The notes under the pieces were generated by a model, which did not search any database, was not told the DNA's origin, and saw only the letters and a program-made list of their open reading frames with translations. 64,000 bases of DNA from Heterobilharzia americana (lineage: Eukaryota > Platyhelminthes > Trematoda > Strigeidida > Schistosomatidae). Numbering within the stretch: the stretch's first letter is position 1; each line of letters begins with the position of its first letter. The position numbers and the translations under genes were made by a program. The stretch is taken from the NCBI GenBank assembly GCA_944470555.2, contig OX104127.1, forward strand, positions 52,566,934 through 52,630,933. The letters are read 5' to 3'. This document shows, one piece after another, positions 35,705 to 46,229 of the stretch.

Positions 35705-35976
35705 CTATTCTAGGTTATAGTTCCACCTCTGTTTATTGGAAATATCACACTGTGAACAAGTATCATTTACTGAATAACCTTCCCGACACAATTTATTGTC
35801 CGTAGTAGTAGTAATAGTAGAATTGTTATTGTTAACATCTATATTATTACCAAGTTTACTGCCAGTAATATTTTTCATCCGATTTCTCATATATTTACGT
35901 ATAAAATTGGATGGATAGTTACTAAGATGCAAGGATTCTTTATGTGTGTGGTTTCCTTTGTAGACTTTCTGACATA
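35705..35976 (-). CDS. Possible exon of an unknown gene, Asn/Thr-rich
   Basis: Minus-strand open frame beginning about CQKVYKGNHTHKESLHLS, with an Asn/Thr-rich middle (NNNNSTITTTT) and a C-terminal part with spaced cysteines (CREGYSV, TCSQCDI), ending in TAG at 35705. A TAG that could be an acceptor precedes TATGTCAG at about 35980. Asn-rich runs are common in flatworm proteins. No family is recognised, and the CxxC and HxH pairs do not make a convincing zinc finger. Low confidence. Confidence 0.2.
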
Positions 35977-35989
35977 CTAGTTAGCTTTT

Positions 35990-38855
35990 TCACCCTATCA
36001 CTTAGTCATTTAACTAATTCTACTCTAACTGAGATGAGGTGAAGTCTAAGTAGCAATTCGAATGGTAAAGCTTTCTATAGACACAAGTCTCTAAACCTAT
36101 GTCTTGTGTTCATTCACACTTGCAATCCAACATCGATAACTCACCTTCATTACTCGAAAGGTGATGCAAGACCGTAAGATTAATGTATCACATCAATGTA
36201 TCATTAATGGCTGACGCTTTGTGGGTTTTTTGAACCTTATTTTGTACTGATCCAAGGCCAACGAAATTCAGCGCGCATTAAATATCCAAGGTGGCATCAT
36301 TCATCCATTATCTTGGAAGCCGCGAAGATCAATATTCTTGTCCTGATTTCTCACTACCATGAATAAATTGTTATTGAAAATGTCAAATAATATTAATGGT
36401 GATAGGAACTAAACTTTAGTCCTTAGGATGTATGAAATTTATAAATAGCAACATTCATGCCAAAACGAGGATATATTCAGAAGATAATGTGAACTATGTT
36501 CATGATTACTGATAAATCCTATGAGTACAGTTGTTTGTAAGTGGTCTTACCAAACTACCTAGCAGGTGTAGTTTAATGTCAGACACATTTATCTCCGATA
36601 TGGTCAAGTTTGTGAATGTCAGGACACTGTCATTCATTGAAACGCAATCAAATTTTATATATTCTGAAGTTGTTTATGCCTTAACACTGTAAAAGACTCA
36701 TAATTCAGGTACTGGTGTATTTTCCCACACCATATATAAGTGACGTATTTAGTAATTCTTATAGCATTCTAACTGTGCAAATTGAAACAGTTGTACAAGT
36801 ATGTAAATCTACCAGATTAGTGAAAAACACCCATCCTACCCTATCTTTGAAAATCAAAGAGATGAGATGATGGCTCATTTTACTTTTAATATTTTCTCTA
36901 CATTCGGGTAGATTCACTTAAATGCATATACTGATACATATATCTACGTTTATATCTCAAAATCTAACTGCCTGATTGTGAATTCTTCTCCATAACTTAA
37001 ATCAGCACATATCACCGTTATACTTTCTAGGGAAATCTTTACATTTTATGATCTTGATATTTTCATTTACTTTTCTTGTGTTTAATGTTTCTTTTGCGTG
37101 ACTGACTATCTTCTATCTACAGTAGAGAAAAACTTTGCAAGATATCAGACTACTTACTTTGCGGAATGAGTTTCCCTGTTAATTATTTTTCTATTCATTT
37201 CATTCTGAATCGTTTGTCGATATGTAGAATATGATAAATTCCATCAGTTCATCTGAGTGGATAACTTTACAAAAGAATAATGCACTGTGTAAGATAAGAA
37301 AGAATCCATGTGTGTGTTTAACAGCTTTGATATTTACTCCTCGCATAAACAGTGAACTGGATGATAGATGAGACCACGTTTGCTCTTTAATTGTCAAAAC
37401 TACGTTTTCTTAAATGCATTCTAAACTTGAGTGTTACCTCAAGTTACTTATTATACTATAACATGAATAAATGATTATGTATAGGGGGGACACCAACGAA
37501 GGTATTTGCAATTTTTTTCTGAGATTAGTATCAATATAATTGAATGGTTATGTTTTCTTAGTCATACACTATATGTTTCCATGAACATTTCTGTTCGCTA
37601 CAGTTGCTTGTAAACTGGAGTCACAGTTTATTTGTAAACTTAATTCTACTGTTTTCTTATTCAAAACTGTTCTACCTGATTAACTCCGGCAATTTTCATG
37701 AGGATTACTTTCACGATATGGTAAATAACACACCATTAAGTACGCTGAAGTTGTAAGAAAACTTGCAAAATCATATACGGTAGCTTACACAAGGTAGTAT
37801 CTGCCATTTTCTGTGTAATCTAGCTGGTTAAAACAAATATTGAAAGGGCAGCATAAATAAATTCTTCAGGGGACCTTTTTCAATATTCTTGAAAACTAGT
37901 TCTGAGTAAGCAATGTATAGTCACTGAACATGCATTTTGTTATTTACATAAGAAAGCAGGGAAATCAGTTTCTGTTAATCATTATTAACAGTCATCAGTA
38001 AACAAGTACTTGCCCAAACGCTTGCTTGGTAATGGCCAGTAGTGATAGCTGTAGTGCACAGACAATCTTACTTAAGACTTTTCAGCTGAATATACCCCCA
38101 TGCCACTAAGAAGGAATTCTTGAAGCCATCGATTCAAACGCCAAGACCACCATCTCAAAAATTTATATGAAACTGAACACAAGGTGATTTAGAGTCATTC
38201 ACACAGGGAAGTATATTACAACGAAGATCGATCATTTCACTTAAATGTGATAACCAACTACACCCTGGAGAATCCATAAATTTCTGTACGTGTCACTAAA
38301 GTAATTTCGAAGGAATTGATTGACTTAAAGATAGATTTCACCACTGGCCGATATGAGTTTGGTGACGAATAAGAATTATGATATGACATGATATGGGTCT
38401 GGACAATAGCTTATGTCCGAAACATTACCCATTAAATGATACTGTTTCACTATGTGATATTTCTAATAAAGCAACCAGAATAGAATTAAAAACTACGACC
38501 GTGTTAATGTTCTACTCCTATATCTCTCTACCTACGTTTTCTTAGTTTCAAGATGAACATTCGATGAACCTACAGATGATGATGCTGCCTAATGATACTG
38601 TAAGTTTCTTGTGTCACCAGGTGAAGCATTGGATTTTTATTTCAGTGATTGAATTGTAACATAATGACTGCGCTACTGATGGTTCTATACTCCACCATGT
38701 ATAACAGAATGGATGAACATTGTTCAATTGTCTCAAACTTGAGACCAAAGGTACTTTCATACATCAAATTCGATAAAAATTCTAGCTGTCTAAAATTCTT
38801 ACCGTGATTAGTGTCAGGCTTTAATGAGACTTAAACAATTTTTCATGCGTTAGCT
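35990..38855. other. 2.9 kb without a recognised feature
   Basis: AT-rich DNA with no domain-bearing open frame and no recognised repeat. Confidence 0.5.
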
Positions 38856-38859
38856 AGTC

Positions 38860-39010
38860 ACTCTTTGAAGTGATTGATTCTCGGCTCAACTTTCCATGGG
38901 GACAACATCACTCAACGCTGGACAGGTAAATTCATCTGACAAATTCCAAACAGGATGAAACGCACATTATGGATTCAATCTCTACCCACTATCCGAAATA
39001 TTTGTCCCAA
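38860..39010 (+). repeat. SINE family A (Sm-alpha-like) fragment
   Basis: gacaacatcactcaacgctg and gacaggtaaattc lead into a hammerhead-like block (about 38928-38978). The core is CTGACAA, stem II ATTCC/GGAT, GAAA is kept, and the stem III side is CGCACA. The G8 position is A, so it is inactive as read. The tail is ctctacccactatccg. Confidence 0.7.
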
Positions 39011-39014
39011 GGAG

Positions 39015-40025
39015 TAGTCTGCCTAGTAATTTATTTTCAGGTATATACTATAGTTCCACATAAAGCAAACAAGATATTGGTTGTGTCTGTGAATACAATC
39101 ATACAGCAAATTTATACCTCGACGAATAAATTCTCGTCATAAAAATAATACACAAGATGCAATTTTGAAGGTCATTTATCATTAAATAACCAGGATAACT
39201 GGGTACATTTCAGTAACATGAGTCAACAGTTCCTCCAGCTTTTCAAGGGTTATTTCACACAAAAAATAAATGACTGTCTATCTAACTAAGCAGAAAATGA
39301 TCAAGAATACAATTTTAAAACAACAAGAATGAGAGCTTCCATCCACTAACGGGAATTTCCTTTATAACCACAAACATCTTTGGATTGTGAATAAAATCGA
39401 TTTTTTGTGTTTATTTTTGAACCAAACTTTCATCGTGATATGATTGAATTTTGTGATTCGTTTTTAAACCACCTGTTGCCTTCATATAACTCTGTTTACT
39501 TCATTAAAAAGAATACATTAGATTGAAACTTTACCTCATTTTTACCTCATTTCAAAAAATTCTACATAAAACACATTGTTATCAACTGTATATTGACGAA
39601 TTAAAACAAAATTAAAACGACTCATAGAAGATCAAAAACTTTTTTATTATGTTTGGAAAACAAAACTAGGAAAAGGAAATTTGTTTCAGTTTTGTATAAC
39701 AACAAAATCTTGTAAATATCATACTAAATTAGAACCTTATTTATCATAATTATTATTTTAGATGGTATGAAGATCAGTATGTCTCATAACATTGAGCATG
39801 GGACGTCAATAGAGTGTGATGATATCACTTTTAGAGAAATATTCACTTACATTATAGAAATTTGTATTGCTATACAACATTTACTGGATTGTATTGTCGG
39901 AGTATATAATTCTATTTTATATGTACCTAGCGACTCATAATCAGTCCGAAAATAAATCTACATTCAATATGCATTAATACACTAGTTTGATAAACGACAT
40001 TTTTATTATAGGAATAGAAATTATT
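39015..40025. other. No recognised feature
   Basis: AT-rich sequence. Confidence 0.5.
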
Positions 40026-40029
40026 TATA

Positions 40030-40235
40030 AAATGATTAAAACAGAGTTTATGATTTCCATCTGATAATGTATAGATAATGATGGATCGTGGCTAGCAGTA
40101 GAATCCAGGATGTGCATTTCGTCCTATTTGAGACTTGTCAGTTGGATGTACCTGATTCCCAGTGAGTGATGTTGTTCCCACCAGGATTCGGACTCGGGAG
40201 CGATCGCTTCAAATACCAGCACATTATCCACCATT
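40030..40235 (-). repeat. SINE family A (Sm-alpha-like), minus strand
   Basis: On the minus strand: a tRNA-like head (box-A-like ggtggataatgtgctgg), gcgatcgctcccgagtccg, the block caacatcactcactgggaa, a hammerhead (40097-40153) and the tail ctagccacgatccatcatt. It is almost colinear with the plus-strand copy at 50675. Confidence 0.8.
40097..40153 (-). ncRNA. Hammerhead ribozyme in SINE A, one core change
   Basis: The minus strand reads ATCCAA, core CTGACAA, stem II GTCT..GGAC, GAAA, stem III TGCACA, then TC and CTGGAT. Everything is in place except G8, which is A. Stem II and GAAA are intact. It is inactive or very weak as read. Confidence 0.7.
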
Positions 40236-40254
40236 AACATAATTAGATTGCTGG

Positions 40255-40320
40255 CAATATCGCGGCATCCGCACAGGAGCCCATATGCTAATAGAGATTG
40301 ATCAATTTAGTATACATGTA
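40255..40320 (+). repeat. SINE A tail piece, plus strand
   Basis: gcaatatcgcggcatccgc and acaggagcccatatgctaat match the tail that follows the forward SINE A at 50868-50905. Here it is forward while the adjacent SINE A body is reversed, so this is a 5'-to-5' inverted pair with the right copy strongly truncated. Confidence 0.65.
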
Positions 40321-40324
40321 GATG

Positions 40325-41210
40325 TTAAGATTCGTATCTCTATTGAGAAGAATTGCCATATAAATGAAGACGAAATTTCCACCGCGTTTCTCGATTTAAA
40401 TGAATTTGTGAAACACCTCCTCTTTGTTTATTTATACATTTTTAGTTATAAAACTAACTTCAGTGGTTATGTCTCCAAATGCAGGACTAGATAAATCAAG
40501 TTTGAATCTCTCAGGTGAGTTTAGTTCGCACGAGGCTTCAGGTGTGTCGTGTTAAAACGTACCAAAACACTGAGGTTAAGCAGGACTTCTTGCCAATTAC
40601 TTCAAATTATCTCATTGTTTTCATTTTGAAGCTGTAGACTGTATTGTATTCACACATTTCTGTAACGGGGAATGATCAACAGGAAATGTAGTTTGTAACA
40701 TGCCAACAGTCGATAGCCTCTTGCCGTACACAACATAGTAAAGTCATACTGAAAATCCGCTATAATAAAGTCATTTAGGCTAATGTTATTGATTTTACTT
40801 TTATTAGTATCGTAGCACTAGTCAGCATTCTCCTTTTTCTCATTATGATACCTCAACTGTTTTCCAAAGTACCTGGTAACTATCCTCCTTCAGTGACGTA
40901 TGATCAAACAGTGTTTACTTTGTTGATTAGCATTTTTTTGTCTTATAATGTCAAGACAGACAGTTAAGATGACTGTAACCGCTGATTGTAACCTATTTTC
41001 TAGTCTGGATGTACCGAAACTAAATAGTTACTATACGTCTTGGCGATGGGCTGATGAACGTTTATTTAGTACCGTGACATTTAAACATTACCACCTGACA
41101 TATTAGTAGTTTTTGAGATCTCTCAAATGAACTTCCTGTCTAGAAGCCCTAAGATAAAGCTGCTGCATCATTTTGACTATATGAGCTGTGGGTTGGTATA
41201 CTCGTATTGA
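40325..41210. other. No recognised feature
   Basis: AT-rich sequence. Confidence 0.5.
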
Positions 41211-41214
41211 TACT

Positions 41215-41330
41215 GCATGATGATCGAAGGTGAAATGAAAATGAAGACAGCAGCCGGACAAGGCAGCCATTGTGAATACAATCAACATGCCACGAATTCA
41301 CGTGGTAGTTAGGCAAAACCCCCTGGTGAC
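41215..41330 (-). repeat. SINE family B fragment, minus strand
   Basis: tgatactgcatgatgatcg, aaggtgaaatgaaaatg and cagcagccgg match the 3' half of SINE B in reverse. The head is replaced by unrelated sequence. Confidence 0.6.
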
Positions 41331-41332
41331 TG

Positions 41333-41475
41333 GAGTGAAATAAGAATCTGGCCAGCAGTCAAGCTCCATAGTTCAGTTGGCACAGCATCGAGGCGGAAAC
41401 CCGATGACCACCGGTTCGACTCCGGCCGCCGTCTAAATTTTCAGTCGTCACCCAGTATCAAAACTGCTAGTTTGA
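41333..41475 (+). repeat. SINE family B, best plus-strand copy
   Basis: A lead segment (gactggagtgaaataagaa), box A TAGTTCAGTTGG (41369-41380), box B GGTTCGACTCC (41413-41423, a perfect B box) and the tail cagtcgtcacccagtatc with actgctagtttg. The body is tRNA-like. It faces a minus-strand partner. Confidence 0.8.
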
Positions 41476-41479
41476 AAAC

Positions 41480-42650
41480 CAGTATTTTGCTTCATGCTCC
41501 TATTAGGGTTCTTATCTAAGAGATATGCTTCCGAAAGGTAAATTTAAGTTTTGCTTTGTCACCAAGTTCAGCTATGAGTTTGAGATTTGATGACATTTTT
41601 GATACTGTAACTTTTAATTTCTCCATGGTAACGACCAAAAAGAGCACCATAACTGATTTATGGGCTCCTTCATGAATGACTCAACATTTTTATGAAGTAC
41701 ATTTCGAAAGTTTTGATGGATGCTCTAGTGAATGCCTCTCTGACTTTTGAACCGGCTGGTTCTTGTTTTGAGTCTAAATATCAGCAAAATTACTCTCTAA
41801 GGTGTAGATATATCAACCTGAAGAGTCCTAAATAAGACAAAATGCGTGCCCTGCATTCCATTGCTAATTACTATCTATTGCTATTATTTTCGGGAGAAAA
41901 GCATAACTAACTAGACATCGTGCAAGTAGGGCATGCATCGACCCTCTTGTTTACAGCAAACGTTTTTATATGATAGCTGTAATTAAAGTAGATTTTAATG
42001 CAGAATAACGCTGAATAGAACTTGTTCAGAGATAAGTAATGTCAGGATCGATTCTTTACATTTCAACTTTCACTATATCTACGCTAGATTGCTTTGCAAG
42101 TTAATGCTGACTTTTTTCTAGATGGCGCCATTTATACAATCCAGTATTCTGAGGGTAAAATACTTTTTTATTGGCTTTTCGAGTTATTGTGAAATTTATT
42201 CCTACTTATTTACTTTGGTCATTTAAGAAAGAATATAACAGGGATAACAGTTACTGATTACTAGACTAATATTTCATGCCACCCAAGTAACTTAATTGAA
42301 TTCCAAGTTGGCATTCATATTAGTGATACAAGTTACGTAAATAGTTTAACTCTCTAGACATAAATGCCAAAAACCACTGTAAGTCATAGCAAAAGCTTAT
42401 ACTAATTAATTAATCTGTCGCTACGGGAAAAGCAGGAATACAGGACGAAATTTGTAATTTATCCATGCAGCACTTATTGGATACCACAACTGGAGTCGAT
42501 GAGTTAAAGGCTAGAGGAAAACGACACAACGTCATTTTTCATATTTTATGTCTAAGCTGAAGAATCTGCATCATGTGACTGTAATCTGTTTTCTTGTGAA
42601 CTAGATGATGATCAGACAGCTAATTATTCATTATCACTTTGACTATACTA
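41480..42650. other. No recognised feature
   Basis: AT-rich sequence. Confidence 0.5.
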
Positions 42651-42654
42651 GATA

Positions 42655-42805
42655 GCCGTGATTTGGCAGACTAGTATTTTTACTAGGTGACCATTAAATG
42701 TGAAATGAAACTTTGGACGGTAGTGGGATCGGAACCAGCGACCACCAAATTCCTGACCCGATACTCTACCCACTGAGCTACATGGTTAAATATTGGACTG
42801 TATTC
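42655..42805 (-). repeat. SINE family B, minus strand
   Basis: aatgtgaaatgaaactttgg, ggatcggaaccagcgacc (box B side) and ctctacccactgagctac (box A side) read in reverse as a SINE B body. A single copy with no inverted partner seen. Confidence 0.75.
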
Positions 42806-42809
42806 TACT

Positions 42810-44115
42810 AGAGAGATGAATCATTTTCACATTGCCAGTTAAATCATTTTTGGTGTCAAAGGAAATCAAATATGAAGAAACACTTTTTTATCTATCCATT
42901 ATTAACTGGAAACAGTGTCTTGAAATCTGCATGAAAAACGAATCAATTAAGTCTCAGAATGCTCATACACTGCCTTCATACTTAATGGTTGGTAGAACTC
43001 AATAAAACCCATGGCCATATAGATCATAAGAGTTCATTTGAAATTAGAAATCACACATACATACACATACACCAGTAACGCATTTCACTCGCATTATTCT
43101 AGGAACTAATAACACAGGATTGACGAAATCACTGGTTACAATTTTCCCTGCAACCAAGTTCGTTCCTGCTCACAAAACAATGTACTCTTTGACAAGTTAC
43201 CCTTCGTATATCACCACTAACTGCGTGTAGCTGCAGAACCAGATGCATATGAGTATATTCCAATGGGCCTACCACTGAAGGGAAGGAACACTGTGAAAGG
43301 TGGGATTATTCATATTGGTTGACATAGCATCAAAGAGATATCTTCGATTCCTCCAAGATAATGCACAAAAGATGAGTTTAATTCGATTGCATTTTGCTAA
43401 GGTCTTAGCCATTAAACGACGCAGACCTGATTTATTTATCCACAAATAAGCTTTAGCCAACTTCTATCTTCATAAACGTTTTCCACTGTTATTAACTTAC
43501 TTCATCCTTTGTCAAACATTTTGTTTACTCCTTCAGTCTTATTTAGTTGCACCATCAGTTGTTTGTATATAATGTTTTCATTTAACTGGATTTGACTCAA
43601 ATAATTTACAAATTTTGCTTGGCAACTTATTAACTGCATAGCCTACTAACGTAATCTTATGTGAAACCCCTCAGTATTTTTATTTTTGCTAGAGACTTTG
43701 ATTGAATTAGGCACACAATTGTGACCATTATTTTACGCACATTAGCCTTCCCTGAATTCGCCGTTATGGTTGACCGTTTCTGTACGACTGTTTCTGTCCG
43801 TCTTAACCAACGACTGATATTCTGCTCTCTTTCAACAAATTAAAGTTTACAGTAAAATGATGTCATTTGATGTTCCCGGTTGCAAGCAGTTGACAATTTA
43901 TCCGTGAAATCAAATCGCTCCATTTTATCCTGCTACTATTGTTGTTCTTACTTTTTTCAAATACATAAAGGGGAATTCGTGCATGAAACTCACTGAAATA
44001 ATTTTACAGAATCTGACTTACAGTCATCCATCTAATACCGAAGTAAATAAAAGTGCCTAAAACAATAAAACCAATTATTTAATTTGACTAACAATAAGCC
44101 TTTTAGAGTAGCTTA
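42810..44115. other. No recognised feature
   Basis: AT-rich sequence. A minus-strand open frame at 43269-43460 has no recognisable domain. Confidence 0.5.
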
Positions 44116-44119
44116 TACA

Positions 44120-45010
44120 GTCAATGTACAGTTAAGATTTAACATACGGAATAGCAGTGGTATCCATACTAGCCCCTGTTTTGTCTGGTATCTTCATAAC
44201 AAGTTCCGAATATGGGCTATTAAAAGAAATAATCTCAGATATTTATCTGTATATTGGTTACACATGATACTTCGCTTACTTTTGACGAAACATATTCAGT
44301 CGATTAGCGTGTTAGGCGATTCAATGATTGGTATTCTTCTATAAAATTCATCACAGGTGAGAAAATAACTTCACTATTTCACTTCTTAAATGTGATGTTA
44401 AACAGAAGAGATGATGGTTCTCTTTAAAGAATAGTTTGTCGCAAACCAACCGTGGCTGAATAGTCCACCAACTTCAGTAGTTGTGTACCTCTTAGTAGTA
44501 AATTAAGTCCCATTCACCTTTGTTACTCCAGAATTTATAATATCTCCTCACTAGATATTATGGATGTTGAAAGTGAATCTTTTCAAACAACACTACTGAA
44601 TGATGGATACCCTAGAGGAATAAATTACCCTTCCCCCTGTTAAAGTTGCAAAGAAAACTCTGTCAGTGAATTTGCGATTCAGAAGGGATGCTATAAGTGA
44701 AGTTTTGAAGAACGGTCTATCGATGCTAATCAACAATACCAATTATCCTGGACTGCAGTCGATATTCTAGAGTTTTTGTTCGACTTGGCAATGCTTGAAA
44801 GATAGGTTGCCGCTTATATCAACTTCAGTGTTTATCTACAAACTTACATTCTCCTATGGAGCTGACTGTATTGGATGTTGTGAACGGACCCTGCAAAAGT
44901 CTGTTTCAAAATATAACCCTGTCTTGCAAACCAGTGGCAAGCGAAGAACAGCAACTTCATTCGTATGCGAATACGCAACACAGTCACGTCATTCACTTCG
45001 TCCAGCTTCA
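44120..45010 (+). pseudogene. Penelope-like element RT C-terminus and GIY-YIG endonuclease, decayed
   Basis: One frame with several stops reads, in order, THDTSLTFDETYSVD (degraded motif C), SLFHFLNVMLNRRDDGSL (FLDV block), VCRKPT (YRKPT block), LLNDGYPRG (the NGYP block), NLRFRRDAISEVL (the FKGD-type block), then IYKLTFSYGADCIGCCERTLQ, matching the GIY-YIG core with the catalytic Arg replaced by Cys, and TSFVCEYATQSRHS. The C-terminal end is missing, and an RTE 3' fragment begins within about 15 bases. The whole region is a fossil. Confidence 0.82.
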
Positions 45011-45019
45011 TCTTTTACG

Positions 45020-45205
45020 GCAACGAGTTGGGAGTCCGAGGGCGACATGGAGGAGATCATATGGGGAAGAAATGAAAGCTACTGAGAAGTCGTGGGGCGG
45101 GGTTCACAAGACTACAGAGAACAGAGTACAATGCAGGTGTTTTACTAAAGCTCGATGTTCCACTTCGAACCCAGGGGAAAATAATTAATAATAATAATAA
45201 ACTGG
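45020..45205 (+). mobile_element. RTE 3'-end fragment with triplet tail
   Basis: acgagttgggagtccgagg through ccacttcgaacccagggg matches the RTE C-terminus (TWRRSYGEEM, then SWGGVHKTTENRVQ). It ends in aataattaataataataat. Severely 5'-truncated. It abuts the PLE fragment to its left. Confidence 0.85.
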
Positions 45206-45209
45206 AAAT

Positions 45210-45650
45210 ACTCCCAAGATCCACTCTTTCACTATTTATGCATAACACAAGCCATGCACAAACAAAGGTAGAAACCGTAAATCCCAATGCGTTTCAAGAA
45301 ACCCTCATCCCAAACCTTTGTCTTACCAACTTGTTTTGGTTGGTTCGTCAATTTCATTTCGCTTCGCTTCGTATATTTTGGTTTAATTATCATCATTATT
45401 ATCACTTTACACTTCTTTGAAAATATGACCCTTATTTTATCATTGAAAATCAATTCGTTCCCGGTTCAATGAATTATTTTCTATTTCTTCCACTTGAACA
45501 GAATACCAAAACTACCACCACCTATCGTATAATGTGCATATTGACTAAACAAGTTTTTTTGTGCATCACTCTGACATTTTATCGATAGAAAACTCGACTG
45601 CATACCATGACAACAGATTTGTTGGGAAGAAATATTTAACTACTTCTAAA
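45210..45650. other. No recognised feature
   Basis: AT-rich sequence. Confidence 0.5.
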
Positions 45651-45654
45651 AATT

Positions 45655-45815
45655 TTGATACTGGGTGATAATTGAAAGTGGAATAAAAATTTGGACACAG
45701 ATGAGATTTGAACTAGTGACCACTGTATTTACGGTCTAATGGTCTATCAACTGAACTATGTGGCCCGACTGCTGACCAGATTTTTATTTCATCTCAGTCC
45801 CCAAGGATTTTAGCT
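45655..45815 (-). repeat. SINE family B, minus strand
   Basis: tgggtgataattgaaagtgg, gagatttgaactagtgacc (box B side), ctatcaactgaactatgtgg (box A side) and the lead segment gaccagatttttatttcat read in reverse as SINE B. Confidence 0.75.
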
Positions 45816-45984
45816 GACAACCATGTGAATCAGCAGTTCAACAATACCGCTTGGTCTTACACCCGCTGCACAGTCGGGACTTCACATACCAATCAAAATG
45901 TAACTCAATTACAGAGAGGGAGAATCATAATGGTCACCATTTTCACTATCTGAGATAGGCGTGGTTGGAAAGACTTGCATTTAT

Positions 45985-46075
45985 GTTGAGTTAAGATGAA
46001 ATGGAAATTTGAATGGTGGCAGGATTCGAACTAGTGGCCGCCGGGTTTCCGATGGTACGATCGGTTGAGGTAAAA
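45985..46075 (-). repeat. SINE family B, minus strand, head truncated
   Basis: aagatgaaatggaaatttg and ggattcgaactagtggccg correspond to the 3' half and box B of SINE B in reverse. It is followed at once by a plus-strand copy. Confidence 0.7.
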
Positions 46076-46079
46076 TAAA

Positions 46080-46225
46080 ACTATAGAAAGCAGTCGGATA
46101 TAGCAGCTCAGTAGGCAGAGGACCATGTAAGAAACCTGGTGGTTGCTGGTTCTAGTCTCACCGCCATCCAAATTCTCATTTCACATTCAATCTTCACCTA
46201 GTATCAGTACTAGTCTGGAAAAACC
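46080..46225 (+). repeat. SINE family B, plus strand
   Basis: tagcagctcagtaggcagag (box A), tgctggttctagtctcacc (box B) and the tail cacctagtatcagtactagt. It forms a head-to-head pair with 45985-46075. Confidence 0.75.
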
Positions 46226-46229
46226 ATGG

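Noticed and set aside
41369..41423. tRNA gene on the plus strand
   Set aside because: The B box is perfect but the body continues into the SINE B tail and lacks a matching acceptor stem.
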